This document shows positions 43,391 to 52,197 of a stretch of DNA of 64,000 nucleotides, in pieces. The stretch comes from AP-15 sp963774345 (GTDB lineage Bacteria; Pseudomonadota; Alphaproteobacteria; ATCC43930; CGMCC-115725): assembly GCA_963774345.1 (NCBI GenBank), contig CAVZFB010000039.1:186001-250000 (forward strand), written 5' to 3'. Numbering within the stretch: position 1 is the first letter of the stretch; every line of letters starts with the position of its first letter. The notes beneath the pieces were generated by a model. The model was not told the DNA's origin. It ran no database searches and saw only the letters and a program-made list of their open reading frames with translations. Made by a program: the position numbers and the translations under genes.

Positions 43391-44370
43391 TCATCACCCG
43401 CACCCCACTGCGCATTTCGATCGGCGGAGGCGGCACTGACCTCCCGTCCTATTACCGCGAGTTCGGCGGGTTCGTGATCTCTGCCGCGATCGATAAATAT
43501 GTCTACATCACTGTTAATCGTAGTTTCTTCGACGGCTATTTTTTGAAGTACTCCGAATTGGAGCATGCCGAGAGTTACGATGAGATTCGCCACCCGCTGA
43601 TGCGCGAAGCTCTTCGTTTTCACAAAATAGAGCGCGGAATTGAAATCGTCAGCGTCGCCGACGTGCCTGCCGGGACCGGCCTTGGCTCCTCCGGCAGTTT
43701 TCTTGTCGGCTTGATGCACGCGATGCATGCCTATAAGCGCCAGCCGGTAGACGCTGAGACCCTGGCCTGCGAGGCGATCGAGATCGAGATGAACCGCCTC
43801 GGCGAGCCGGTCGGCAAGCAGGATCATTATATCGCCGCCTATGGTGGGCTGACCTGCCAGGAATATCGGCCCGATGATGCCGCTATGGTCACGCCGCTGC
43901 GGATCGGCGAAGCCAAGCTTCACGAGCTGCGCGATTCGCTGATGCTGTTCTTCGTCGGCTATACGCGACAGGCCAATGTGCTGCTGCAGGATCAGCAACA
44001 GAAATCCTTGCAAGGCGATGCCGAGATGCTGGAGGGTCTGCATTTCGTCAAGGAGCTCGGTTATCAGATCAAAGGTGCGTTGGAGGCCGGCGACATCTCC
44101 CGCTTTGGCGAGCTGATGCATCAGCACTGGCTGCGTAAGCGGACGCGTTCGTCGGGTATGAGCAGCGGCCGGATCGATCAACTATATGAGCTTGCGCTCA
44201 CTCGCGGTGGCGCAACCGGGGGTAAGCTGGTCGGCGCCGGCGGGAGCGGCTTCCTGCTGTTTCACACGCATGACCGCCGAAGGTTGCGCTCGGTGATGAC
44301 CGAAGCCGGCGTTCATGAGATGGATTTCAGCTTCGACTTCGACGGTTCGGTCGTGATCACCCGGAGCTGA
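43387..44370 (+). CDS. hddA: GHMP kinase (HddA-like heptose 7-phosphate kinase)
   Basis: A 327-residue GHMP-superfamily kinase that phosphorylates C1 of a sugar phosphate. MIITRTPLRISIGGGGTDLP is the substrate-binding start, VPAGTGLGSSGSFLVG the phosphate loop and GGKLVGAGGSGFLLF the third motif. This pattern and the linked nucleotidylyltransferase point to D-glycero-alpha-D-manno-heptose 7-phosphate kinase. gmhA and gmhB, needed for the pathway, are not in the window. The ATGA overlap with the gene before it shows translational coupling. Confidence 0.75.
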   Translation: MIITRTPLRISIGGGGTDLPSYYREFGGFVISAAIDKYVYITVNRSFFDGYFLKYSELEHAESYDEIRHPLMREALRFHKIERGIEIVSVADVPAGTGLGSSGSFLVGLMHAMHAYKRQPVDAETLACEAIEIEMNRLGEPVGKQDHYIAAYGGLTCQEYRPDDAAMVTPLRIGEAKLHELRDSLMLFFVGYTRQANVLLQDQQQKSLQGDAEMLEGLHFVKELGYQIKGALEAGDISRFGELMHQHWLRKRTRSSGMSSGRIDQLYELALTRGGATGGKLVGAGGSGFLLFHTHDRRRLRSVMTEAGVHEMDFSFDFDGSVVITRS

Positions 44371-44406
44371 ATGGTCGCGGTCGACCGCGCATCCCGGAGG
44401 GTCGCC

Positions 44407-45344
44407 TCAGCGCACGTCGCGCACTGCGCCGACCAGCACGATACGAAACGACAGCGATCCCCGCCACAGCCCGGTGAACCATCGGCAAGTTTCGGCGGGC
44501 AACACCCAACGTTCGTAAAGGCGATAGGTACCGGGGATCGCAGGCATGTCGCCGGGGTCCGGCGGATCCCCCGCGCTGTCGTTGGTGAAGAACCGTTTGA
44601 TCAATGGCAGAAGATGCTCGGCAACGGTGGCGCCATGTATGGGCGGCGTTGGGTATGGAACCGATCGGGAACAGAGAGTATGGGTGGCGAGGCCCGCCTC
44701 CCGCCAGCAGGGCACTCTTGTACCGTCCGAAAGGTAAGGAAGTCGCACATGGTCCGCATCCGCGATTCCCAAATCGACGATCATCCGAAACGGCCGACCA
44801 GCGCAGCGAAGACGAACGTCCGCCGGTCCCAGTCAGGCGATGCTTGGGCAGGGAAACCCTACGGGATGCCGCCCACTAGGCTTCAAAAAACCCAGGTAGA
44901 GACGGAGCACGTTCAAGGGATCGGCGGTGATCCGACATCCAAGACAGTTCGGCGAAAGCAGCGATCACGCATAAATGCCGCGAACTTCCGGTGCGACCAG
45001 CGCCGCTACGCGGCGCAACGATCCCTGATCGGCGAGATTGATCGGCAGAGAGTGTCGATCTTCCTAAATCCCGGATCTGGGCCGCGCGACAGCTACGCCC
45101 AAGGCCGGCCGAGATGGCCACGGCTGTTTGCAGATACCGGTGACGCGGTAGGTGAGGGTCGCGCTGCATCGGCGAGTGGTCGCGCGGTCGCAATTCGATA
45201 TCCGCAAGCAGGGGCGTGCCGGCGCGCCCCGACAAAGAGCGCCATGGACTGCAAAAATTGCCACGTCAGGATGTCGATCACGGTGTGGTTGACGTCAGCC
45301 GTCAAACGTAGCAAAAAAGTCGGCGGACAGGTAACATCGTACAT
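44407..45344 (-). pseudogene. Broken gene of unknown function, relic copy 1
   Basis: A decayed gene on the minus strand. Coding pieces in changing frames read, in order: DVNHTVIDIL near the 5' end, LADIELRPRDHSPMQ, NLADQGSLRRVAALVAPEV, ITADPLNVLRLYLGFLKPSG, then from ATG 44784 RVPCWREAGLATHTLC and, at the 3' end, YRLYERWVLPAE and SLSFRIVLVGAVRDVR to the stop at 44407. At least two stops and several frame changes lie between. I do not recognise the family. The same first and last blocks recur in relic copy 2 at 51962-52187, about 80 per cent identical at the 3' end by eye. This leaves the 1.2 kb after the GHMP kinase without a working gene. Confidence 0.55.
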
Positions 45345-45429
45345 CTCTCGTCTCAGCGGGCTCCCGCCGCCGCGTCAAGTCGGGTTTGCTTTTTCTTTCA
45401 GGTGAGTTGGCATATTATTGTCGAAGGCG

Positions 45430-45482
45430 ATAGGTGTACCTATTTGTAGTGACTTGACAGTGGATGTTGAACTGAACATAGC
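45430..45482 (+). promoter_or_regulatory. Promoter candidate with an ATAGGT/ACCTAT operator
   Basis: ATAGGT-GT-ACCTAT (45430-45443) is a perfect 6-base-arm inverted repeat. Ten bases after it TTGACA (45454-45459), a 17-base spacer and CATAGC (45477-45482, three matches to consensus) form a possible promoter for the membrane protein starting at 45602. The region is clearly richer in A+T than its surroundings. The rest of 45345-45601 shows nothing further. Confidence 0.4.
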
Positions 45483-45601
45483 GTTTCGAGAATGGTAGGC
45501 ACCGCGCCCGATCCCGGAAGGTGTGCCGATCAAGCCTTCTGGCTTCCGCGTCGGCAGCAGAACGTTATCTTTATTGGTCAGCTAGGAATGCCGGTGAGGG
45601 A

Positions 45602-47263
45602 ATGGCTGGTTTTGTCGTTCAGATGGCGAATGCTGGGGCACATTTCTGGCGGAATGCCGCGCTGCTGGTGATCTGGGGAATTTCGCTCTATTGGATCGGC
45701 GCGGCTCTGCTCCGGATGCGTGGTAGGAAGTCGAAGTCACGGTCCCTCTCATGGCTTCCGGTTCTGGCCGTCGGGGGACAAACCGCCGCGCTCCTGATTA
45801 TCGGAGCTTCGTTCGCGGCAAGTCTTCTCCTGGTTCGGGTGCTTCGCGCCTTTCCCAACTCCGCCGATGAGTACGGATATATCTACGAAGCGGAGACTTT
45901 CCTTGCCGGGCGGCTGTGGAACCCGCTTCCGCCACACCATGAATTTTTCTCGTTTCTCCATGTTTTCGAGAAAGACGGCAAATGGGTCAGCGAATACCCA
46001 CCCGGGTGGTCGATCATGCTCGCTGCCGGCCGATTGTTGTATCTGCCTTATTGGTTGGTCTGCCCAATTGTCGGAACCGTGCTGCTCTTCGCCGTCTGGA
46101 AGCTTGGCCAAAGGCAGAACGGGTCTCTAGGAGGAATTTTGGCGATGTTGCTGGTGGGTTGCTCGCCTTTCTTCCTGTTCAATGCGGCGTCGTATTTCAA
46201 CATTGTTCCCACTGCGGCGATGGGCATCCTCTTTTGCTGGGCGATGCTGGAATTCTTAGACGGTCCGAATGTTTCGAACGCGCTCTGTGCCGGAGCGGCT
46301 CTGGGGATGGTCGGCCTCATCCGCAGTTACGACGTGGTCGTGTTCGCCATTCCCTTCGCCGTTCAGTTTCTGCGCGTCGCGCGACGCCGGCATTACGCAC
46401 TGGCGCCGTATATCATTGCGGCCGGCCTGCCGTTTCTAGCCGTCCTGCTGCTGTCGCAGCTCGCCATCACCGGCTCGGCGTTGACCCCCGTAACCACCTG
46501 GGGCTATCCAAAGTTCAAGCTGGGTCTATTTCCGAGCTATGAGAGTGGCGAGCAAACCACGCCGTTAATGCAACTGGGTTTTGCGGTCTTCAACATGGTC
46601 GACCTTGCGCGCTGGACTTCTTGGATGCTGGTGGTTGGGTATATCGTCGCCTTCTTTTGGAAATGTCGAACACGGCAACTTTGCCTTTCGGATTTTATCT
46701 TTCCCTGGGTCGTCGCCGCCTATCTGCTCTATGTCGGCTTAGGCGGTAACCGGTACGGGCCGCGAATGTACCTAATTGGTTATCCCTTCCTGGCTTTGAC
46801 CATCGTCTCGGTGCTGACACCGGTGCTTGAAAATAAGAGCGAGCCGAAAAGGGCTGTGTTCGCCGGCACACTTCTGAGCGCCCATTTCGCGACGTGCATG
46901 GCAGTAACAATCGTTTTTGCAATTTTTTTTCGAGACGTGGTGAACGCACGCATGAACATATACGATCAGGTCGCGGTACAAAGTCTGCACAATGCGGTGG
47001 TTATCGTGCACTCGGGTGGTGGCGCATATCTTCCCTTTACCCCTAAGGATCTCACCAGAAACGGCATCGACATTGGTGACCAGGATGTCATCTATGCACT
47101 TGATATCCGGGGACGGATGAGCGAACTCAGGGAAATGTTCCCTGGCCGCGCTTTTTATATCTATTCACGAAGAACCGCCGCCTCAGACGGCGTATTGGCG
47201 CCTCTGGTGATCCGCGCTGACGGTTCGGCACGAACCTCGATCCGCGACAACATCGGCGATTGA
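45602..47263 (+). CDS. Membrane glycosyltransferase-like protein (GT39/ArnT-like)
   Basis: A 553-residue inner-membrane protein of about eleven helices. Its first periplasmic loop has SADEYGYIYEAETFLAGRLW and HHEFFSFLHVF, the acidic D-E motif used by GT-C transferases (PMT/ArnT) to move a sugar from a lipid carrier. Later GLIRSYDVVVFAIP and GNRYGPRMYL are typical of large members, and a soluble C-terminal tail with SGGGAYLPF ends the protein. ATG 45602 is chosen because GAGGGA lies before it; the longer frame from 45521 starts in a poor context. It probably adds a sugar to a surface glycan. Confidence 0.78.
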   Translation: MAGFVVQMANAGAHFWRNAALLVIWGISLYWIGAALLRMRGRKSKSRSLSWLPVLAVGGQTAALLIIGASFAASLLLVRVLRAFPNSADEYGYIYEAETFLAGRLWNPLPPHHEFFSFLHVFEKDGKWVSEYPPGWSIMLAAGRLLYLPYWLVCPIVGTVLLFAVWKLGQRQNGSLGGILAMLLVGCSPFFLFNAASYFNIVPTAAMGILFCWAMLEFLDGPNVSNALCAGAALGMVGLIRSYDVVVFAIPFAVQFLRVARRRHYALAPYIIAAGLPFLAVLLLSQLAITGSALTPVTTWGYPKFKLGLFPSYESGEQTTPLMQLGFAVFNMVDLARWTSWMLVVGYIVAFFWKCRTRQLCLSDFIFPWVVAAYLLYVGLGGNRYGPRMYLIGYPFLALTIVSVLTPVLENKSEPKRAVFAGTLLSAHFATCMAVTIVFAIFFRDVVNARMNIYDQVAVQSLHNAVVIVHSGGGAYLPFTPKDLTRNGIDIGDQDVIYALDIRGRMSELREMFPGRAFYIYSRRTAASDGVLAPLVIRADGSARTSIRDNIGD

Positions 47264-47283
47264 GCATCAGCAGCGGCGAGGCG

Positions 47284-47928
47284 ATGAACCGCACCCAACC
47301 GTTCGGACTTGGCTATTCGCCGACCTTCGTCGATCGCTTCGGCCTTTGGCTTTCGAGTTGTCAGATCAGGGCGGCCGTGCGCGATTTCCGTCAATTGCGC
47401 GTCGCCGATATCGGCTGTGGCTATAACGCCCACTTCGCGCGCACGCTGCTGCCCGAGGTGAGGTCACTGGCGTTGGCGGATTTGGCGATAGCGGAGGATC
47501 TCAAGAAGGACCCAAAGATCACGACGCTTGAGGGTCGATTGCCGGATTCGTTGGCGCCGCTCAAGGATGGATCGCAGGATGTCGTGATCTGCAATTCCGT
47601 TATCGAGCATCTTTTCGAACCGCTCGATACCCTGTCGCATCTCGCCCGCATTTGTGCGGGGGGTGGCGTGGCTCTAATTAACGTGCCGACATGGCGTGGG
47701 AAATGGTTTCTGGAATTCGCTGCTTTCCGTCTCGGGGTTGCACCGGAGGCCGAAATGAACGATCACAAGATGTACTATGACCCGTCCGATTTATGGCCCT
47801 TACTCGTCAGAACCGGTTTTCGGCCGCAGGATATCAAGTTGTTCAAACATAAGGGCGGTCTGAATACGTTCGCGATTTGTCGCAAACAGGAAACCGGCGG
47901 ACCGACGGCAAGTGAAGAGGGGCGCTGA
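47284..47928 (+). CDS. Class I SAM-dependent methyltransferase
   Basis: A 214-residue methyltransferase with motif I VADIGCGYNAHF, motif II-like ALADLAIAEDL, and VICNSVIEHLFEPLDTLSHL in the post-motif region. The C-terminal part (KMYYDPSDLWPLL) is that of methyltransferases in glycan and lipid clusters. ATG 47284 is chosen since GCGAGG precedes it; the frame opens at TTG 47260. The stop of the previous gene overlaps only that longer reading. A methylated sugar in the glycan is likely; the acceptor is unknown. Confidence 0.83.
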   Translation: MNRTQPFGLGYSPTFVDRFGLWLSSCQIRAAVRDFRQLRVADIGCGYNAHFARTLLPEVRSLALADLAIAEDLKKDPKITTLEGRLPDSLAPLKDGSQDVVICNSVIEHLFEPLDTLSHLARICAGGGVALINVPTWRGKWFLEFAAFRLGVAPEAEMNDHKMYYDPSDLWPLLVRTGFRPQDIKLFKHKGGLNTFAICRKQETGGPTASEEGR

Positions 47929-47981
47929 AGCGTCGCTGTTCCGACGGGGGGAAGCGCAATGGAGTTTCAAAAGCTCCGGGC

Positions 47982-49280
47982 ATGCGTGAAATCCGAGTTC
48001 CGTACGACAATGAAATTGTCTTTCGGGTGCCGGCTGGCGAAACGGCCTCCGAGCCGCTTCTTTCAGTGGTGATCCCCGCGATGGACGAAGAGGCCGTGGT
48101 TGGGGAATTTCTCGACTGGTGCCGCGTGGGAATCGACAAGGCGAGAATCGCCGCCGAAATCATCATCATCGACAGCTCGAGCGATCGCACGGGAGAGATC
48201 GCCCTTGCCAGGGGCGCACGGGTGCTGAGGACGCCCAGGCGCGGGCTCGGGCGGGCCTATATCGACGCGATCCCCTTTGTGCGCGGCCGGTACGTGCTGA
48301 TGGGCGACGCGGATTGCACCTATGATTTCCGCGAACTGAGCGGCTTTGTTGAGAAGTTTGAGCAAGGCTGCGAGTTCATCATGGGATCGCGCTTTACCGG
48401 GGCTATCGAACCCGGCGCGATGCCGGCGCTGCATCGGTACTTCGGCACACCCCTGACGGGTGCGATTCTAAATCTGATTTACGGCACGCATTTTTCCGAT
48501 ATCCATTGCGGGATGCGCGGTGCGACGCTGGCGGCGTTGCGCGCGATGCGGCTGCAGTCCCAGGGATGGGAATACGCCTCGGAGATGCTGATCAAGGCGG
48601 TGCGTCTGGGCCTGCAGACGGCCGAGACGCCGGTTAATTACCTGCGCGACCGCCCTGACCGTGTAAGTCACCATCGGCGCGCAGGATGGCTCTCTCCTTG
48701 GGCGGCCGGCTGGACCAATCTGAAGGCGATGCTGGTCGGCGGCGCCGACTTCTTCCTGATCAAGCCCGGCTTGGTGTTGCTGGCTATCGGCCTAGCGCTG
48801 ATGCTCGCACTGGTCGGCGGACCGATCGCGATCGGGAGGGTCACTCTCTCTTTGAACGCAATGATGCTGGCGCTGACGATGTCGGTGGTAGGGCTGCAGG
48901 CCTGCCTGCTGGGCGGCGTGGCGCGCTCGCTGTACGACCTCCTCGGGCGGCACCGGACCCGCTGGCTGCAAACGTTCTCCTACACGCGAACGACCCTAGG
49001 CTCGCTCGTGATGTTCATCGCGGGACTGTGGCTGATCGGCAGTTTCGTCGCAAAATTCATCGGCGCCGGCTATGCGATCTTGCCGCACGAAACGGCGGCC
49101 AATCATCGGGCGGTGTTCGGTTTGTTTATGATTATCGCGGCGTTTCAGATCTTCATGGCGATGCTGCTGATGCATGGCGTGGCCGGCTTCGCCCCACTGC
49201 CCGAGGTTCAGCGTGACCTCGCCGGAGAAACAAGCCGCGTCGAAATCGAACCCTGCAAGGCCAGCGGTGCCGTGGTCTGA
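47982..49280 (+). CDS. GT2 family glycosyltransferase with C-terminal membrane helices
   Basis: A 432-residue GT2 enzyme like dolichol/polyprenyl-phosphate mannosyltransferases. LLSVVIPAMDEEAVVGEFL and IIIIDSSSDRTGEIA begin the catalytic domain, LMGDADCTYDF has the D-x-D metal motif, and SDIHCGMRGAT is the acceptor region. After residue 240 come four membrane helices, with a C-terminal cytoplasmic tail. A copy of its last 30 codons (MLLMH..GVAGFAPLPEVQ) recurs at 50010, a trace of a second such gene. It probably makes a polyprenyl-linked sugar for the GT39-like enzyme. Confidence 0.88.
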   Translation: MREIRVPYDNEIVFRVPAGETASEPLLSVVIPAMDEEAVVGEFLDWCRVGIDKARIAAEIIIIDSSSDRTGEIALARGARVLRTPRRGLGRAYIDAIPFVRGRYVLMGDADCTYDFRELSGFVEKFEQGCEFIMGSRFTGAIEPGAMPALHRYFGTPLTGAILNLIYGTHFSDIHCGMRGATLAALRAMRLQSQGWEYASEMLIKAVRLGLQTAETPVNYLRDRPDRVSHHRRAGWLSPWAAGWTNLKAMLVGGADFFLIKPGLVLLAIGLALMLALVGGPIAIGRVTLSLNAMMLALTMSVVGLQACLLGGVARSLYDLLGRHRTRWLQTFSYTRTTLGSLVMFIAGLWLIGSFVAKFIGAGYAILPHETAANHRAVFGLFMIIAAFQIFMAMLLMHGVAGFAPLPEVQRDLAGETSRVEIEPCKASGAVV

Positions 49281-49403
49281 ATCGCCATACCGAGCCTTGG
49301 GACGTTTATGGTTTATTGATAGATTTATCGCAGATTACGGTAATGTGGTGTGATTTAAACTTCCCGTCTGCACGACATTATAATTCGGGAGCCGCATAGG
49401 CGA

Positions 49404-50000
49404 TTGGTGACTGCTCGGCGCTCCCGAGTGCTGCTCAGGTACCTGCTCGAATTGATACCGTCAGACGCGCGGATCCTAGACGTCGGGTGCGGGGATGGGT
49501 TGATCGACGAAATGCTGATCGCGGCAAGGCCGGACGCCTCGATCCACGGGATCGATATTTTTCTCAGGCCGCGGCTGCGGATTCCGGTGTTGAAATATGA
49601 TGGCGTATGCATCCCTCATTCGGACCAGAGTTTTGACGTCGTCTTCTTCCTCGACGTCCTGCATCACACGACCGACCCAATGTTACTGTTAAAGGAAGCA
49701 CGCCGAGTATCGCGAAAATATATAATTATCAAGGATCACAACCGTGACGGTTTCGCGGCCGGACCGCTGTTGCGGTTCATGGACTGGATGGCCAATGCGC
49801 CGCATGGCGTTGTCCTGCCCTACAACTACTGGTCGAAGAGGCAATGGCAGTCGGCGTTTGGCGAACTTGGTCTCAAGATGTCGGAATATCGCGGCCAACT
49901 GGGATTGTATCCATTTCCGGGCAACTTGGTATTCGAGCGGTCGCTGCATTTCATTACCCGGCTGGAGGTTGGTCACGGCGATCGGCAGTGGGCGAATTGA
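49404..50000 (+). CDS. Class I SAM-dependent methyltransferase
   Basis: A 198-residue methyltransferase: DARILDVGCGDGLIDEMLI (motif I), HGIDIFLRPR, FDVVFFLDVLHHTTDPM and KYIIIKDHNRDGF, a compact member seen in glycan clusters. The start is TTG 49404 or GTG 49407; the frame stays open back to 49359 and encodes IIIREPHRRLVTARR, which looks like true protein, so the natural start may be lost or unusual. The 123 bases before it are rich in A+T and could hold a promoter. Downstream is a relic of a GT2 gene, which suggests the methyltransferase/GT2 pair was duplicated. Confidence 0.75.
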   Translation: MVTARRSRVLLRYLLELIPSDARILDVGCGDGLIDEMLIAARPDASIHGIDIFLRPRLRIPVLKYDGVCIPHSDQSFDVVFFLDVLHHTTDPMLLLKEARRVSRKYIIIKDHNRDGFAAGPLLRFMDWMANAPHGVVLPYNYWSKRQWQSAFGELGLKMSEYRGQLGLYPFPGNLVFERSLHFITRLEVGHGDRQWAN

Positions 50001-50009
50001 ACGTTCATC

Positions 50010-50096
50010 GCAGCGTTTTAGAGATTCAGGACAATGCTGCTGATGCACGACTTGACTGGTGTCGCGCCGCTGCCCGAGGTTCAGATCGGCCGCATC
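50010..50096 (+). pseudogene. 3' relic of a GT2 glycosyltransferase gene
   Basis: Matches the last part of the GT2 gene ending at 49280: ATGCTGCTGATGCA is repeated and the reading MLLMHDLTGVAPLPEVQ at 50034 mirrors MLLMHGVAGFAPLPEVQ. Similarity starts near 50010 and fades after about 50096. Only the end of the gene remains, between the second methyltransferase and the flippase-like gene, so an older copy of the GT2 gene was largely deleted. Confidence 0.6.
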
Positions 50097-50169
50097 GAAA
50101 TGGAACGCCGCAAACCTGAATCTCCTCTCTTCATGCGTCCCGGGTCGGTGGATCCTCCAAGTCTTGACA

Positions 50170-51186
50170 GTGTCCGGCGGAGCCAGCATCTATCGCAGCG
50201 GCCCAGCCGGCAACCAGGTTAGCCCCATCCGTAAATTCCTGATCACGAGCCTTCGGCTCCTTGCCACGGCCGGGTTGTTGTGGGCTTTGGCGGCGCGGGT
50301 CGATTTGAGCCGGGCAGCCCAGATCATGGGCCATGCCTCCCTGCCGCTGTTGGCGGCGGCGCTCGTTGCCATGTTGGCGGCGAGCCTGGTCACCGGGTTG
50401 CGCTGGCACATCATCTTGTCGGCCGAGGCGCCTTCGCCGGGGCCCGGCGCGTTGCTCAAGATCGTTCTGGTGGGGCTGTTCTTCAACCAGGTCCTGCCTA
50501 CCGGTATCGGCGGCGATGCCGTTCGAGCTTGGCGTTGCCGTAAGCTTGGCATCGGCTTGGGGGCCGCGGTCAGGAGTATTCTGCTCGACCGCGCTTGCGG
50601 GTATCTGGTGCTGGTCGCCCTCTACGCGGCGAGTTTTCCGATGCTGTTACAGGTGCTGCCGGACGCGCGGCAGCGCTACGGCGTAGTGGCGGTGTTCGCC
50701 GCCGCTCTGCTGGGCCTGCTCGGGCTTGTGTTGCTTGATCGACTGCCGCGCCGCATGTTGCGTCACCGGGCGATTGCCCCGCTGGCGGAGCTGTCGCGGT
50801 CAAGCCGGCGGCTGTTTACGAATCCCCGACGTTGCAGCGCCGTTCTCGGCCTCTCCGTCTTCACGATTGGGCTCACCATCCTCGGCTTCAAGCTTGTTGG
50901 CGATGCTGTCGGCAGCCGCCTTTCTCTGGAAAGCTGGGTCATGATCGTGCCCCCGGTCTCCTTGATCCAGCTGCTGCCGGTATCTTTGGCCGGCTGGGGA
51001 GTGCGCGAAGTGGTGCTGGTGGTCGCGCTTGCTTCCTTCGGGATCCCCGCCGAGGCGGCGCTGGCGACCTCGGTGTTGTTGGGACTGTGCCTCATCGTCG
51101 TCGGCTTGCCTGGCGGCCTGATCTGGCTCACCGATTGGGACGTTGCGCGATCGGGTGATCCGGGCGCGCGCAAAGCGATCGGCTGA
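50170..51186 (+). CDS. Lysylphosphatidylglycerol synthase TM-type membrane protein (UPF0104)
   Basis: A 338-residue protein with eight to nine helices (LLATAGLLWALAARVDLS; LVGLFFNQVLPTGIGGDAVRAW). The motif FFNQVLPTGIGGDAVRAW is that of the LPG-synthase/AglD membrane domain, often found with polyprenyl glycosyltransferases and thought to move or anchor lipid-linked sugars. The start is uncertain: GTG 50170 is used, but TTG 50164 and an upstream frame from 50059 exist without a clear ribosome-binding site. It lies 60 bases before the next GT2 gene. Confidence 0.8.
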   Translation: MSGGASIYRSGPAGNQVSPIRKFLITSLRLLATAGLLWALAARVDLSRAAQIMGHASLPLLAAALVAMLAASLVTGLRWHIILSAEAPSPGPGALLKIVLVGLFFNQVLPTGIGGDAVRAWRCRKLGIGLGAAVRSILLDRACGYLVLVALYAASFPMLLQVLPDARQRYGVVAVFAAALLGLLGLVLLDRLPRRMLRHRAIAPLAELSRSSRRLFTNPRRCSAVLGLSVFTIGLTILGFKLVGDAVGSRLSLESWVMIVPPVSLIQLLPVSLAGWGVREVVLVVALASFGIPAEAALATSVLLGLCLIVVGLPGGLIWLTDWDVARSGDPGARKAIG

Positions 51187-51246
51187 GTTTCGCGATCGTG
51201 TCCCGGACAAAACTCCCGGTCGTGTTTCGAACCAAGAGCTGCTGCC

Positions 51247-51969
51247 ATGATTGAAGACGTTGTGTCCTCTGCCCGTGCCGCCCCGCTGCCGGCGCCGGAC
51301 GCGATCGGCGCCGACATCTCTATCGTGATGATCACGATGAACGAGGAAAAGGCGGTCGGCAAAGTGATCGGCGATATTCAGAGGCTGTTGCCGGCCGCTG
51401 AAATCGTCATCGTCGATTCGAGCCGAGACGCCACGCCTGAGATCGCCGCCGCCCTCGGGGCCACAGTGATCAGGCAGTTTCCGCCGCAGGGCTATGGGCG
51501 GGCGATGGACCTAGCTCTGCGCTCCTACACGCGGCCGGTCGCGGTGACAATGGATTGCGACGACACCTATCCGGTCGACTTCATCGAACCGATGGCCCGG
51601 ATGGTTTTGGACCAAGGTTACGACCTTGTCGACGGTTCGCGCCTCGAACGCAGACCGCCGGCGATGCCATGGATTAATTACTTGGCCAATTGGGGTTTTG
51701 CCCTGATCGCATCGGCACTTTTCGCGCGCCGTCTTACTGATCTGCACAGCGGCATGCGCGCCTACCGTTACGGACTCATAGCGGATTTGGGCTGCGATGC
51801 GACGGGTCCGGCATTGCCTGTAGATTTGATTTTGCGAACCGTGCACAAAGGCTACAAGGTCAAAAGCATCTTCATCCCTTATCGCGAGCGAATTGGGCAG
51901 AGCACGATGCAGCCGATGCGCAGCGCATATTGGACCGCTAAGCGCATCCTGGGAGCCCGTTTCAGTTGA
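51247..51969 (+). CDS. GT2 family glycosyltransferase (short, DPM-like)
   Basis: A 240-residue GT2 catalytic domain without membrane helices. SIVMITMNEEKAVGKVIGDI opens it, IVIVDSSRDATPEIAAALG and VAVTMDCDDTYPVDFIEP bear the nucleotide and D-x-D sites, and LTDLHSGMRAYR the acceptor site. It is related to the longer GT2 at 47982 but lacks its membrane tail, so it may pair with the membrane protein before it. ATG 51247 with clear spacing from the previous gene. Its last bases overlap the relic gene on the other strand. Confidence 0.87.
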   Translation: MIEDVVSSARAAPLPAPDAIGADISIVMITMNEEKAVGKVIGDIQRLLPAAEIVIVDSSRDATPEIAAALGATVIRQFPPQGYGRAMDLALRSYTRPVAVTMDCDDTYPVDFIEPMARMVLDQGYDLVDGSRLERRPPAMPWINYLANWGFALIASALFARRLTDLHSGMRAYRYGLIADLGCDATGPALPVDLILRTVHKGYKVKSIFIPYRERIGQSTMQPMRSAYWTAKRILGARFS

Positions 51970-52187
51970 TCTCGCGAACTGCCCCGACGAGCACGATGCG
52001 AAACGACAGCAATCCTCGTCACAGCCGGCTGAGCGATGTTTCGGCGGGTAGCACCCAGCGCTCATACAAGCGATAGGTCGAGCAGCGCCGGGTCATCGGG
52101 CAGAGAGGGGCGTAGCCTTTCCAGGATATCAACCACCGTGTTGTTGAGGTCCTCGAAGGCATAATAATTCGCGGCAAGGTAGAACAT
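51962..52187 (-). pseudogene. Broken gene of unknown function, relic copy 2 (internal deletion)
   Basis: A second, much shorter copy of the gene at 44407-45344. The 5' part from ATG 52187 reads NYYAFEDLNNTVVDILERL and PDDPALLD; it then joins directly, in another frame, to YRLYERWVLPAE and, after a stop, LLSFRIVLVGAVREIN with its end at 51962. Some 700 bases of the middle are missing. Family not recognised. Confidence 0.55.
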
Positions 52188-52197
52188 TTTTCACCCT

